64,000 bases of DNA from CAZRHR01 sp964578885 (GTDB taxonomy: Bacteria > Bacteroidota > Bacteroidia > CAIKAF01). Below the pieces are notes generated by a model, which was given only the letters and a program-made list of their open reading frames with translations, was not told the origin of the DNA and made no database searches. Where the stretch lies: the NCBI GenBank assembly GCA_964578885.1, contig CAZOEO010000014.1, positions 1-64,000 on the forward strand, in the 5' to 3' direction. Below are positions 8,345-17,263 of the stretch, in pieces. The stretch's first letter is position 1, and every line of letters starts with the position of its first letter. A program made the translations under genes and the position numbers.

Positions 8345-10167
8345 GCTTTACGGCGTTTCAGCATTTGGGCATCCGGATTCGCCAGAGGAACCACCTGCAT
8401 CCCGGTACGCTCTGAGGTACTCCCAACTACGACTTCCAGCTTTTTATTTTTTTCCTTTTGCTTTTTGCTGACGCGCACCACCTCAATCGGCAATTTGTCA
8501 CCAGGTTTTAAGCCACGGATATAGGTTTTGAGCGCCAATACAGACTCACGGCCTTCCAGACGAACCGTTCCAACCTGCACAATCTCGTCTCCAGGTTTTA
8601 AACCCGCTTTTTTTCCTTCGGGAAAAAGATCGCTGTCGGAAGCCAGATACCAACGGTTTTTACCACGGTTAAAGCTTAGGCCATTTACTTTGAATCCCGG
8701 ATGCGGACGAAGCAGCACACCTTGCTTTTGTATTTGGTAACCAAACTTTTGCAACAAAGAATCTACCGGCAACGCTGCATCTCCACTTACATAAGTTTGT
8801 AAAAACTGCTGCGCCTGAGCGGAACCAAGACGGCCGATCCATGGAAATAACTCTTCATCTTTAAAAGGTTTTTCAGACCCGAAGGCGGTACTCAGTTCTT
8901 TCATCAGAGAACGCAAGCTCACACGACCATCGGTAGAACCAATCAATACCATATCCAGGCACATCCCAATCAATGCGCCTTTTTGGTACACATTTCCGTA
9001 TTGATCTTTGTGTTCATCGAGCGCACCAAGGCTCATGGTCGTAAAGGCTAAATTTTCCTTGTAGGCTGCCGCTCCGGCCACTTTTCCTTTGATCCACTTC
9101 ATCCATTCTTCCTCATTCATAAGTCCGTGGCGAATTTGGACTAAACCGGCATTGTACTCGGTGACGCCTTCGTAGAGCCATAAATGCTCCGACATGGCAG
9201 GTGCGTCATAATCGAAATAATGAATTTGCTCTGCATGCAGGTTTAATGGCGTGAGGATGTGAAAAAACTCATGTGCACCTACATCTCTCACCATCTCGCC
9301 CATTTGCTTTTTCCCGAGGTTGGGTAAAAAATAGAAAGAGGATTGGTTATGCTCCAGCGCGCCGGCAGCCGGAGAAGTAAGTACATCGGGCAAATACAGA
9401 ATAAAGGCGTAACGGTCTACCGGCAATTGTCCTTCGAGAAAATCACGGGTAGCCATCAATACCGGTTGTAAGGATTCGGTTAAAAGGGAAGCCGTAATGG
9501 CTTTAGACGGATTATATACGGCAATCAAGACTTTGGCATTTCCTACTTGCACCGTGACAGTATCCGGCACAGAGAACATAATGGGAGAATCAACCGCTTC
9601 ATGGTAATCTTTCCAAAGGAAAGACGCGGTTTGCTGTCGCTGGGTAAAGGATTTGGATGTGGCAGGATAAAATCCGGGCTCCATGGTGACATCGGTGCGA
9701 ATTGCCCGTGATTCATATCCTTTGAAATATCCAAAAATGCCGTGATTGTTGAATACAAAATTTAGCCCTGGTTCAAAATTGGTTCCGGCAGGTTGAAATA
9801 CAAAATTCGAGAAGTTTAGATCTGTCCAGGTGGGCCTGACGCTGTAGGCAAAAGAATCCGGCCGGGTTGGGAATTGCCAGCCATTGACGTCGGCACGTGC
9901 AAAGCCTTTTTGCTGTCCTTTTTCATAAATCCAAAGCGTATCTACAAATCTACCGAAATCGTAAACGGCATAAGTACCGGGTACCATTTTCGGAAAAGCG
10001 AAACGCGCAGGAAAATTAATCTCACTACTGGGGATTACGGTCACAGTGAGTGATGCTGCGGTAGCCTTGTTTAAATCTGTGGAATACGTAGCTACGGGAT
10101 TCGTTTGCGCATGGAGTGCCGAAGCCAGTAAAATGCAGGAGAATCCTGCGATAAAAAAATGTTTCAT
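8329..10167 (-). CDS. M61 glycyl aminopeptidase-like protein with PDZ domain
   Basis: Secreted or periplasmic metallopeptidase of the M61 family. From the ATG at 10167 it has 612 residues and starts MKHFFIAGFSCILLASALHAQ, a clear signal peptide. The longer ORF begins inside the upstream gene and would hide this signal, so I chose 10167. The zinc motif HEFFH occurs in VGAHEFFHILTPLNL, with ENLAF and EGVTEYNAGL downstream; E in LYEGVTEY is the likely third ligand. The C-terminal 120 residues hold a PDZ domain (FPEGKKAGLKPGDEIVQVG, LKTYIRGLKPGDKLPIEV). It starts one base after the stop of the LON-domain gene. Confidence 0.9.
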   Translation of the reverse strand: MKHFFIAGFSCILLASALHAQTNPVATYSTDLNKATAASLTVTVIPSSEINFPARFAFPKMVPGTYAVYDFGRFVDTLWIYEKGQQKGFARADVNGWQFPTRPDSFAYSVRPTWTDLNFSNFVFQPAGTNFEPGLNFVFNNHGIFGYFKGYESRAIRTDVTMEPGFYPATSKSFTQRQQTASFLWKDYHEAVDSPIMFSVPDTVTVQVGNAKVLIAVYNPSKAITASLLTESLQPVLMATRDFLEGQLPVDRYAFILYLPDVLTSPAAGALEHNQSSFYFLPNLGKKQMGEMVRDVGAHEFFHILTPLNLHAEQIHYFDYDAPAMSEHLWLYEGVTEYNAGLVQIRHGLMNEEEWMKWIKGKVAGAAAYKENLAFTTMSLGALDEHKDQYGNVYQKGALIGMCLDMVLIGSTDGRVSLRSLMKELSTAFGSEKPFKDEELFPWIGRLGSAQAQQFLQTYVSGDAALPVDSLLQKFGYQIQKQGVLLRPHPGFKVNGLSFNRGKNRWYLASDSDLFPEGKKAGLKPGDEIVQVGTVRLEGRESVLALKTYIRGLKPGDKLPIEVVRVSKKQKEKNKKLEVVVGSTSERTGMQVVPLANPDAQMLKRRKAWIGL

Positions 10168-10168
10168 T

Positions 10169-10834
10169 CTAAAATGTAGGTGGCTGAAGTTCACGGAAGT
10201 GTCCGTTTAATGTGACACGTTTCCGCACTTCTGTCCGCCGCTGCAAATTAGGAATCACCTGTTTGAGGGCTTCAATAAGGAACACCTGCCGGGTGTGCTC
10301 AGAGGGCATTTCCAGCATTCTGTATTCTTCTTCGATAGAAAGTCCGAGATAATGTGCCACTTTATAAGACAAATTTCCTTGATCCGAAGGTAGGAAGTTT
10401 TTAGCGATACCCGCTGTAAGTATAAGTTCCTCAATAAGATTTCTTAACTTTTGCTCAATGGCTTCCGGAGCAGGGGTTTCCAAATCCGGCACCAAAGAGG
10501 GCACAGAGCTTACTATTCCGGCAGGATATAAATACCCTTCTGCCGTGGGGAAAAACTCCAATAAACGAATGATTTCCAGACCTTCTAATCGAATATCCAT
10601 CCGATCATCCGGATACGTTTTTACCACTTCCAATAATTTCACCTCCGTTCCAAGCGGCTGCACCACGCCTTTATTGGAGGTAAAAATTCCGAAAGTGATA
10701 CCTTCATCTGCAGCGCGCCTTATGAGCTGCCGATAACGGGGTTCGAATATATGCAGATGTAGAGGTTCACCGGGAAACACCACTACCTGCAAAGGAAAAA
10801 GCGGCAAAAACCGGGACTGCGCTTGCATGGACAT
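10169..10834 (-). CDS. LON N-terminal (substrate-binding) domain protein
   Basis: A stand-alone Lon substrate-binding domain protein of about 221 residues without ATPase or protease domain. Visible signature: RFLPLFPLQVVVFPGEPLHLHIFEPRYRQLIR, followed by the beta-rich FGIFTSNKG and LLEVVKTYPDDRMDIRLEG, and a helical C-terminal half with LPSDQGNLSYKVAHYLGLS. Proteins of this family are thought to bind protein substrates; the function is not established. I take the ATG at 10834 as the start; the longer ORF to 10900 would run into the promoter region of the divergent aminotransferase gene. Confidence 0.85.
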   Translation of the reverse strand: MSMQAQSRFLPLFPLQVVVFPGEPLHLHIFEPRYRQLIRRAADEGITFGIFTSNKGVVQPLGTEVKLLEVVKTYPDDRMDIRLEGLEIIRLLEFFPTAEGYLYPAGIVSSVPSLVPDLETPAPEAIEQKLRNLIEELILTAGIAKNFLPSDQGNLSYKVAHYLGLSIEEEYRMLEMPSEHTRQVFLIEALKQVIPNLQRRTEVRKRVTLNGHFRELQPPTF

Positions 10835-10901
10835 TCTATTTGAGGAGAGTAACGCCCCACCCTGTATTTTGTTTAACCGAAGGGATTGCGACCTTTGCAT
10901 T

Positions 10902-12104
10902 ATGTCTGCACAACGTCATTTATTCCTAAAGCATTTGGCGCCAACCAGTCCTTCTCCCATGGGATTAGAGATTGTTCAGGGCCGTGGAATCTATTTAAAA
11001 TCAGCGAACGGAAAGCGCTACATGGATTTAATCAGTGGCATTTCCGTGAGTAATCTCGGACATCATCATCCGGTGGTGCATAAAGCCATCCACAAGCAGT
11101 TGAAACGCTTCACCCACCTGATGGTATATGGCGAATTGATTCAAGCTCCGCAGGTAAAGTTTGCCACAGCGCTGGCCAAAGTTTTGCCTGAAAAGCTTCA
11201 GTCCGTTTATTTCGTCAATTCCGGTTCAGAAGCCATTGAAGGCGCTTTAAAACTGGCGAAACGGGCCACTGGTCGTCACGAAATTATTTCTTGTGAAAAT
11301 GCCTATCATGGAAGCAGTCATGGCGCATTGTCCATCATGGGTTCAGAATATTTTAAATCGGCCTTTCGACCTTTGCTACCTGGCATCCGTCATATTCGTT
11401 TTAATCACTGGGAAGATCTGGAAAATATCACGTGTCGGACCGCCTGTGTGGTGATGGAAACCGTTCAGGGAGAAGCTGGTGCAATTCCACCTTTACCCGG
11501 TTATCTAAAAGCGGTAAAGGAACGATGCGAGTATACCGGGACATTGTTGGTTTTAGATGAAATCCAAGCCGGATTCGGTCGTACAGGGTCACTTTTTGCA
11601 TTTGAACAGGAGCAAGTGGTGCCGGATATTCTTGTATTAGCCAAAGGTTTTGGCGGAGGGATGCCCTTGGGGGCGTTCATCGCTTCACCGGAACTCATGC
11701 AAACCTTGAGTGTTTCACCCGTATTAGGTCATATCACGACTTTTGGAGGTCATCCCGTGAGTTGTGCAGCCGGAGCCGCTACCTTGCAGGTATTGCAATC
11801 GGAACAACTGCCGGCACAAGCCCAAATCCACGAAACTTTCTTGCGAGAATCGCTTCATCATCCGTTGCTTCAATCTATTTCGGGAAGAGGTCTTTTATTG
11901 GCACTTCATTTTTCAGATGCCGAAACCAACTTCGCTGTAATTCGTGAAGCCCTCGAACGCGGCTTTCTAACCGACTGGTTTTTATTCAATGACCGGGCAC
12001 TTCGGCTGGCGCCGCCATTAATTGTATCCAAATCCCAACTTAAAAAAGCCTGCGATGGCCTGATGACGGCCATGGATATGGTGCACAAAAAGCAAAACAA
12101 GTAA
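10902..12104 (+). CDS. Class III PLP aminotransferase, acetylornithine/ornithine type
   Basis: Fold-type I aminotransferase of about 400 residues. Motifs in order: YMDLISGISVSNLGHHHPVV, YFVNSGSEAIEGALKLAKRATGR, ENAYHGSSHGALSIMGS, the cofactor Asp in LLVLDEIQAGFGRTG, the PLP lysine in ILVLAKGFGGGMPLGAF and TTFGGHPVSCAA. The family covers acetylornithine, ornithine, GABA and beta-amino acid transaminases, and the sequence alone does not fix the substrate; no arginine-biosynthesis gene is adjacent. I chose the ATG at 10902 (MSAQRHLF); the upstream extension overlaps the divergent promoter. TTTTG around 10868 and GACCTTTG around 10890 resemble a Bacteroidota promoter. Confidence 0.88.
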   Translation: MSAQRHLFLKHLAPTSPSPMGLEIVQGRGIYLKSANGKRYMDLISGISVSNLGHHHPVVHKAIHKQLKRFTHLMVYGELIQAPQVKFATALAKVLPEKLQSVYFVNSGSEAIEGALKLAKRATGRHEIISCENAYHGSSHGALSIMGSEYFKSAFRPLLPGIRHIRFNHWEDLENITCRTACVVMETVQGEAGAIPPLPGYLKAVKERCEYTGTLLVLDEIQAGFGRTGSLFAFEQEQVVPDILVLAKGFGGGMPLGAFIASPELMQTLSVSPVLGHITTFGGHPVSCAAGAATLQVLQSEQLPAQAQIHETFLRESLHHPLLQSISGRGLLLALHFSDAETNFAVIREALERGFLTDWFLFNDRALRLAPPLIVSKSQLKKACDGLMTAMDMVHKKQNK

Positions 12105-12183
12105 TTGCAAATATGGAAAAAAGATTGAGTAAGTAAAAAGTAAGTAAGTGTAATAAAACTTCAACCTACCATTTTTTTTGAAG

Positions 12184-12256
<73 letters not shown>

Positions 12257-12476
12257 TTTGTGCGGGGCAAAAATAAAAAATGGGGTGTATTTTGGGATAG
12301 GGTGGGGAAAAAAATTTGAGGGGGAGGATTGAGGTTGGGCCGCTGCCTGATTTTTCGCAGGCCTCAATGGCTTCATGCCCATTCATCTGATTGGATAAGT
12401 CTTTGTTTGCCACCTGCAATTTTCGCCTGTAAGAGGCTGTTCTATTGCAAGGATATTGCTGTTGGTTTTATAGTTG

Positions 12477-12773
12477 TTACATAGTTCGTATAAGCACTCC
12501 TGTTTCCTTTCTCAATTCAATTTTGCCATCTACTTTCGTTACCGCTATGTCGCTACCTGAAAAACGGGCATCGCGCGCTTTATCAGTAATGGTTCTTACC
12601 AGCACCCCTGTCTCTTTACGCAGTTCTACTTTTCCGTCCAACTTTGTTACCACCACTAGATCACCTTTACTATTTAAATGAGCTGATAAAGCTTTATCTG
12701 TTATGGTTCTGATTAAAACCCCTGTATCCTTGCGGAGTTCAACCTTGTCCCCGTTCATTTTAATAATGTTCAT
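12477..12773 (-). CDS. Small three-repeat protein (propeller-blade-like repeats)
   Basis: A 98-residue protein built almost entirely of a repeated unit of about 36 residues. The units start at GDKVELRKDTGVLIRTITDK, then DGKVELRKETGVLVRTITDK, then DGKIELRKETGVLIRT, joined by linkers of the form ALSAHLNSKGDLVVVTK and ARDARFSGSDIAVTK. The repetition is also visible in the DNA at about 108-base spacing. The pattern of four short beta strands per unit (DGKxELR, GxLxRTI, ADxx, DIxVT) suggests a beta-propeller or solenoid blade. Three units are too few for a closed propeller, so it may oligomerise or be a remnant of a longer gene. No signal peptide. Function unknown. Confidence 0.7.
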   Translation of the reverse strand: MNIIKMNGDKVELRKDTGVLIRTITDKALSAHLNSKGDLVVVTKLDGKVELRKETGVLVRTITDKARDARFSGSDIAVTKVDGKIELRKETGVLIRTM

Positions 12774-13088
12774 TTCCTTTGTTTTTATTATTAGCGCCTA
12801 CTCTGTTCAAAGATTTTCGGCTTCCTCTTTATTATTTTTTGGAGCGGCGCGCCAAACCTAAACGATTAAGTTTAGTCAAAATAATTAATCCCTGAGGCAG
12901 CGAACAGGAAAACCAGTATACAAATTTGTATCAAATGCTCGACGATTTGCCCAATTTCCATCTTAATCTATTTCCATTGCAAATGGCCAGGCTGTTCCGT
13001 CAAGATGGGAAAGCAGTATGTACTTTTAGGCATCCATGTTAAATTCTAAGTTGTAATCTTCATTAAGATTTTCAACATCATGCAATTC
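12774..13088. other. Gap with no recognisable feature
   Basis: About 315 bases, AT-rich, no convincing ORF, RNA gene or terminator. It separates the three-repeat gene from the AbiEi-like remnant, which converges toward it. Confidence 0.5.
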
Positions 13089-13601
13089 TTATTTCAATAT
13101 GCGATAAAACTTTCTCTCTGGATTTATACCCAAAGTGAATGTTTCGTTTTTTACTAATTTGTTCAATTGAAAAACCGGTTTAACCTGTAAATGGTCAACC
13201 AGTAAATGTATAGGGAACTGATTTTTTCTTTCATCAATGAAGCATCCTTGTTGGTCATCGAAAACAACATATTTCAGCTCAGCGGATAGTTTAACCTTTG
13301 AAATGAAATTAGTCCATTCGTTTTCAAAATTCTTTTGGGATGTTACGAAAGCACTATGTATCAGCAAATAGCTGTCTTCAGCATTCAATTTGAATTCCAA
13401 TTCAGGATTTTCTTTATTTTGTTTAATCTGCTCCAATCCTGTATGATATTTTTTTGTCTTTACTGGTTTACAGTATTTGCCTTTGGATAGTTTTGCCATT
13501 TTGCCCGAAGCCACCATACGGTTGAGGGCTTTTATCACCGCTTCTTTCTGGTTCACCTCTGTAGTAAAATCGGCACAGTTGAATTTATAGCCTTTGGGGA
13601 G
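13089..13601 (-). pseudogene. 5'-truncated AbiEi/DUF6088-like antitoxin gene
   Basis: The readable frame starts right after a TGA at 13602-13604 and gives LPKGYKFNCADFTTEVNQKE, then AVIKALNRMVASGKMAKLSKGKYCKP. This looks like the winged-helix N-terminal part of DUF6088/AbiEi-type antitoxins, where the LPKGYxF segment is normally preceded by 25-40 further residues that are missing here. The only start in the remaining frame is GTG at 13556, which would remove half of the helix-turn-helix. The C-terminal part (KLNAEDSYLLIHSAF, ELKYVVFDDQQG, NPERKFYRIL) remains open to the stop, 155 codons after the GTG. The gene is probably dead or makes only a fragment. The matching toxin-type fragment is at 1041-1481, not adjacent. 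Confidence 0.6.
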
Positions 13602-13671
13602 TCAATCTATGATAAATACTATGTATTCAGTGGTTTTTATTCTTTTAATTTTACTGAAAAGATAAATGATT

Positions 13672-13701
13672 TGTCCAGTTTATTAGCAAAAAAACTGGAC
13701 A
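13672..13701. repeat. Inverted repeat TGTCCAGTTT/AAACTGGACA
   Basis: TGTCCAGTTT at 13672-13681 faces its exact reverse complement at 13692-13701, with a 10-base spacer. The same 10-mer occurs at 1072-1081 and 39872-39881, both inside degraded genes. It may be an old mobile-element end, but no transposase accompanies it. Confidence 0.5.
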
Positions 13702-13750
13702 TGTTGAAATTGTCAGATTATTGGCACAGAAAACTTGACATATCGTAGCT

Positions 13751-13783
13751 CCATTCACCATTCATAATTGACCATTCACCATT
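13751..13783. repeat. Direct repeat CCATTCACCATT x2
   Basis: CCATTCACCATT occurs at 13751-13762 and again at 13772-13783, a 21-base period, separated by CATAATTGA. Similar simple intergenic repeats are widespread in bacteria. It lies just downstream (in transposase orientation) of the REP-associated transposase. Confidence 0.6.
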
Positions 13784-13829
13784 GTAAAAGTAAAAGCCTT
13801 TTCAAATTTTTCTTCTGTGAATTTCATTT

Positions 13830-14471
13830 CTAGTAAGATTTATCTTCTTGCCATTTTGCAGGGTTATGGATGATGTATTCCGAAATTCGTTGATACGACC
13901 GATTATCACGAATGATATGTTCATAATAATTGCGTTGCCATAATTGACCATCAAAACCCATTAAACCCAATTGTTTGGTAACCGATGATTTGTAACCACG
14001 AACAATGGCCCCAACCGTTTGCGATGGTGACCGTGGGGGCGTTTTGCAAACGCCCACTTTATCTTTATCGGGCGAATGCAATTCGCCCCTACCATTATCG
14101 GGCGAATGCAATTCGTTAACGCCATTATTATCGGGCGAATGCAATTCGGTTACGCCATTATTATCGGGCGAATGCAATTCGCCCCTACCCGATAACCGGA
14201 TAATGGCGTGCATATGGTTGGGCATGATGATAAATTCGCCCAATTCGACATTCGGCCGTAATTCCGGGGTTTTCAACCATTCATTGTACGCAATAATTCC
14301 ATATGGATTCAATACCATTTCCCCATTAACCACATGGCCAAATCTACAAATCCTATCCTGACAACATATCGTAATAAAATACAACCCCGCTTGCGAATAA
14401 TCGTATCCCTTCAATCGAATGGACCTTCGGTGGTGGAGATGGGGATTGTATTTATTCATCGGACTTATCAT
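13830..14471 (-). CDS. REP-associated tyrosine transposase (Y1_Tnp/RAYT)
   Basis: A 213-residue HUH single-strand transposase of the IS200/IS605-related RAYT group. Signature: YDYSQAGLYFITICCQDR near the start, the metal-binding HUH motif in IIMPNHMHAIIRL, and a C-terminal LWQRNYYEHIIRDNRSYQR, where the tyrosines include the likely nucleophile, ending YIIHNPAKW. Such proteins are single-copy, domesticated transposases that act on REP palindromes. Between the HUH motif and the C-terminal half, an insert of about 50 residues consists of repeats of the form ELHSPDNNGV. These are the translation of REP-like palindromes (14070-14184) lodged in the frame. The frame stays open, so the gene may be functional. 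Confidence 0.88.
   Translation of the reverse strand: MISPMNKYNPHLHHRRSIRLKGYDYSQAGLYFITICCQDRICRFGHVVNGEMVLNPYGIIAYNEWLKTPELRPNVELGEFIIMPNHMHAIIRLSGRGELHSPDNNGVTELHSPDNNGVNELHSPDNGRGELHSPDKDKVGVCKTPPRSPSQTVGAIVRGYKSSVTKQLGLMGFDGQLWQRNYYEHIIRDNRSYQRISEYIIHNPAKWQEDKSY
14037..14184. repeat. Five REP-like palindromes inside the transposase gene
   Basis: On the plus strand GGGCGAATGCAATTCGCCC occurs complete at 14070-14088 and 14166-14184 and as 16-base versions lacking the last CCC at 14100-14115 and 14133-14148; spacing is 30, 33 and 33 bases, all multiples of three. Each is an 8-bp stem with a 3-base loop. GGGCGTTTTGCAAACGCCC at 14037-14055 has the same 8-3-8 architecture with a different sequence. 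All lie in the coding region of the RAYT gene and keep its frame. Confidence 0.85.
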
Positions 14472-14824
14472 ATTGGTGCCAATAAAACGCCGCCCCTTCC
14501 GAATCTATTGTCTTGTAATATGCTAACCATTTTAAAAACAATGCTCTCCGCACACCCATATCACTTAATGACAACAGGGTGTCTAATGTGTTTTCAATGG
14601 TTTTTTGCCTGATTTTTAGATTGTATTAAATTGATTACCTATGCCTCCAAAGCCGGCAAATGATCATTCAGTGATTTCTGAAATGCCTCTAATTTGCTCT
14701 ATATGTTTGATAGTGGCTGGATATTTCAACATTTAGTAAATATAACTTAATGCGTTGAAATTATCGCATCTCGGCTTCGCTCAACCTCCGGTATATTCGC
14801 TCACCAAAACCAAAAGTTTTCCCC
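14472..14824. other. Gap upstream of the RAYT gene
   Basis: About 350 bases with no supported gene. CGGCTTCGCTCAACCTCCGG at about 14773-14792 resembles low-complexity dispersed repeats common in Bacteroidota, but I see no second copy in the window. Confidence 0.4.
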
Positions 14825-14835
14825 AAAAACACCTT

Positions 14836-15825
14836 TTATCCGAAAACCGGCATGGCGGGCTTGTTGCCTAAAATGGTCTCGATGCGCTCCATCACTTCCT
14901 CGGAAAGCAACACCACATCTTCGACGGATTTAAGGTTTTCTTCCAATTGGCTGGTTTTTGAGGCGCCTAGAATGACTGAGGAAACCGCCGGATTTTTCAA
15001 ACACCAGGCAATGGCAAGCCGTGGCAAGGAAAGGGATAACTCATCGGCAAGGGTTTGTAAACTGCGCACCGCTTCTATACGGGAAGCCGCAAGTGGTCCG
15101 GTCAGCATGTCTTTGAGCCAGCCTAACTCGGGTAATGTGGCGCGGGTATCTTCGGGTAAACCATTATTGTATTTTCCGGTAAGTAAACCACTCGCCAATG
15201 GGGACCAAATGGTGGTTCCCATGCCTTGCTTGGTGAGCAAATGGCGGTATTCTTTTTCCATACGTTCTCTATGAAACATATGGTATTGTGGCTGCTCCAT
15301 GGTGGGCGGAATCAAATGATTTTCTCTGGCCACGGCATGTGCTTCCATGATGGTAGCGGCCTCCCACTCGCTGGTGCCCCAATACAATATTTTGCCCTGA
15401 CGTATCAAGTCGTTCATGGCCCAAACGGTTTCTTCCATGGGCGTATGCCGATCCGGGCGATGGCAATAGTATAAATCTAAATAATCGACCCGCAAACGAC
15501 GTAAAGCCGCATGACAAGCTTCCATCACGTGTTTCCGGCTCAAACCTTTCTGATTTGGCTTTTCCCCACCCCAATACACTTTTGAAGACACCACAAAGGT
15601 ATCTCTTCCCCACCCTGCCTTTTGCAGAATTCTCCCCATGACTTCTTCTGACCGGCCTTCAGCGTACACTTCTGCATTGTCAAAAAAATTGACCCCGGCT
15701 TCGTACGCCATATACATCAGTGTTTCAGCGGTTTCGTCTGAAATCTGGTTACCAAAGGTAACCCACGATCCAAGGGAAACGGCACTTACCTGCAATCCCG
15801 ACTTACCTAATCTTCTGTATTCCAT
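14836..15825 (-). CDS. Aldo/keto reductase, Kv-beta-like family
   Basis: NADPH-dependent aldo/keto reductase of about 329 residues starting MEYRRLGKSGLQVSAVSLG at 15825 (longer starts at 15831 and 15843 exist). The catalytic tetrad is visible: Asp and Tyr in NFFDNAEVYAEGRSE, Lys in VVSSKVYWGG and His in DLYYCHRPDRH. The C-terminal SSVILGASKTSQLEENL is the cofactor-binding signature of the Kv-channel-beta/YghZ subgroup. It lies 19 bases after the saccharopine dehydrogenase-like gene on the same strand, probably co-transcribed. Natural substrate unknown. Confidence 0.9.
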   Translation of the reverse strand: MEYRRLGKSGLQVSAVSLGSWVTFGNQISDETAETLMYMAYEAGVNFFDNAEVYAEGRSEEVMGRILQKAGWGRDTFVVSSKVYWGGEKPNQKGLSRKHVMEACHAALRRLRVDYLDLYYCHRPDRHTPMEETVWAMNDLIRQGKILYWGTSEWEAATIMEAHAVARENHLIPPTMEQPQYHMFHRERMEKEYRHLLTKQGMGTTIWSPLASGLLTGKYNNGLPEDTRATLPELGWLKDMLTGPLAASRIEAVRSLQTLADELSLSLPRLAIAWCLKNPAVSSVILGASKTSQLEENLKSVEDVVLLSEEVMERIETILGNKPAMPVFG

Positions 15826-15843
15826 TAACATATAGCAATTCAA

Positions 15844-17181
15844 TTAAAGTATTTCATACGTATTCATAAATACACCCTGAAGGCGTAATTCTTCCAATAC
15901 GGGTTCATATATTTCCGGTAAAACGGGGATATGAACACCGGTAAGTGGCATTTTGCCTCTTAAAATGAGACATGCACCAATGGCCGCCGGTAAACCCACC
16001 GTGAGGGCCATGGCCGTTTCCATCTCATTTTTCCCGGTTAAGCATAGATGAGATTGAAGCTTTTTCACTTTGCCCTGATCCTCATATTCAAACTGATGGA
16101 GCATTACCAAAAGATCCTTGTCTCCGGAAGATAAGCTCCAATGCTGTTGCAATATGGATAAAAGAATATCGGCTGGCGTCATGTCTCCCTGCAATCCCAT
16201 GGGAATGTTGGAAAAAAGGCCAAGGGCTTCGAATTTCTCCAATTCAGGGGCATTTTCCGGAATTCCAAACGTTTGAGAAATGATTTGAGGCAAAGTATAT
16301 CCAGGCATTTCCGGTAAAAAAGTCTGGAGAAATGCTGCACGCGTCCAATCGGGCGCACAGGACAAGGGATGAGCATCATCTGTAAGTCCCATTTGCACGA
16401 AAAGATGCCAGGCAGAACAGAATCCGGGACGCCGTAAAGTGCCCCGATATAGCGTATGCACTTCGTTCAGTTGATATAACCTCTTGTATTTTAAACTATC
16501 GCGGTTTCCGTACGCTTCAAAAGCGCCCCAACCCGGAATTTCCAGGTGATCGGTGCGTTTAAAAAGCTGGGTGTACGGAATGTTTTTCAATTTTCCCCGA
16601 TGAAGAAATCTGGCCGGTCCGGCGGCGCCCGCCATCACTACATTTTTGGGATTCCAGGTGAATTTATATTTCCATGGTCCTCCTTCTGAATCCTGGGCCA
16701 TGAGACCTCCCGTAAAGCTTTCAAAACCAATGATTTTATGGCCTTTTCGCCTTAAATGGTCCAAAGTTTCCATGGCGGTCATGTGGTCGATTCCCGGATC
16801 TACGCCCATTTCATTGAGCAGTAAAACACCTTTGGCCTTGGCCTCCGCATCCAATGCGGCCATTTCATCCGAAACATAACTGGCGGTAACCAAAGATTTT
16901 CCCCAGGCCAGACAATCCTTGGCCAGCATAATGTGCATGGATGGAGGCAACATCGATACCACCACATCATGGTCTTTCACCAGGGACTGTCTCAGCTGCT
17001 CATCATGCAGAGAAAAAGCCATGGCACGGCCATGAGGATGTCCACCGCATTTTTGTTCTGCCAGACGAGGATCCAAATCTGCAATAGTGACCTGCCAGCC
17101 CTCTTTGCCCGCCTCTTCCAATAAATACCGAATCAATATCGTAGCAGATTTTCCGGCACCTACAACCAACACTTTTTTCAT
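15844..17181 (-). CDS. Saccharopine dehydrogenase family protein
   Basis: An oxidoreductase of about 445 residues with an N-terminal Rossmann fold: MKKVLVVGAGKSATILIRYL gives the GxGxxx dinucleotide loop, followed by VTIADLDPRLAE with the acidic strand-2 end. DVVVSMLPPSMH, SYVSDEMAALD and LLNEMGVDPGIDHM are typical of saccharopine dehydrogenase/reductase relatives. EFYTSR-like sequence is absent but GFESFTGGL and the C-terminal PAAIGACLILRGKMPLTGVHIP match the same family. It could act in lysine catabolism or in making a carboxy-polyamine or opine-like product; no lysine genes are adjacent. Start chosen at ATG 17181, because the extension to 17211 is not family-like. Confidence 0.85.
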   Translation of the reverse strand: MKKVLVVGAGKSATILIRYLLEEAGKEGWQVTIADLDPRLAEQKCGGHPHGRAMAFSLHDEQLRQSLVKDHDVVVSMLPPSMHIMLAKDCLAWGKSLVTASYVSDEMAALDAEAKAKGVLLLNEMGVDPGIDHMTAMETLDHLRRKGHKIIGFESFTGGLMAQDSEGGPWKYKFTWNPKNVVMAGAAGPARFLHRGKLKNIPYTQLFKRTDHLEIPGWGAFEAYGNRDSLKYKRLYQLNEVHTLYRGTLRRPGFCSAWHLFVQMGLTDDAHPLSCAPDWTRAAFLQTFLPEMPGYTLPQIISQTFGIPENAPELEKFEALGLFSNIPMGLQGDMTPADILLSILQQHWSLSSGDKDLLVMLHQFEYEDQGKVKKLQSHLCLTGKNEMETAMALTVGLPAAIGACLILRGKMPLTGVHIPVLPEIYEPVLEELRLQGVFMNTYEIL

Positions 17182-17263
17182 TTTCCGGATGAAATTATTT
17201 GCTGCAAACATACAGCGAAACCACCTTGTACGGGTATATTTGCCTGAGAGAAGTCCTTAAAAA

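Noticed and set aside
14070..14184. Regular repeats with 30-33 base period looked like a CRISPR array
   Set aside because: The spacers are nearly identical, the repeats are short palindromes, and the whole stretch is an open part of a transposase gene; no cas genes are present.
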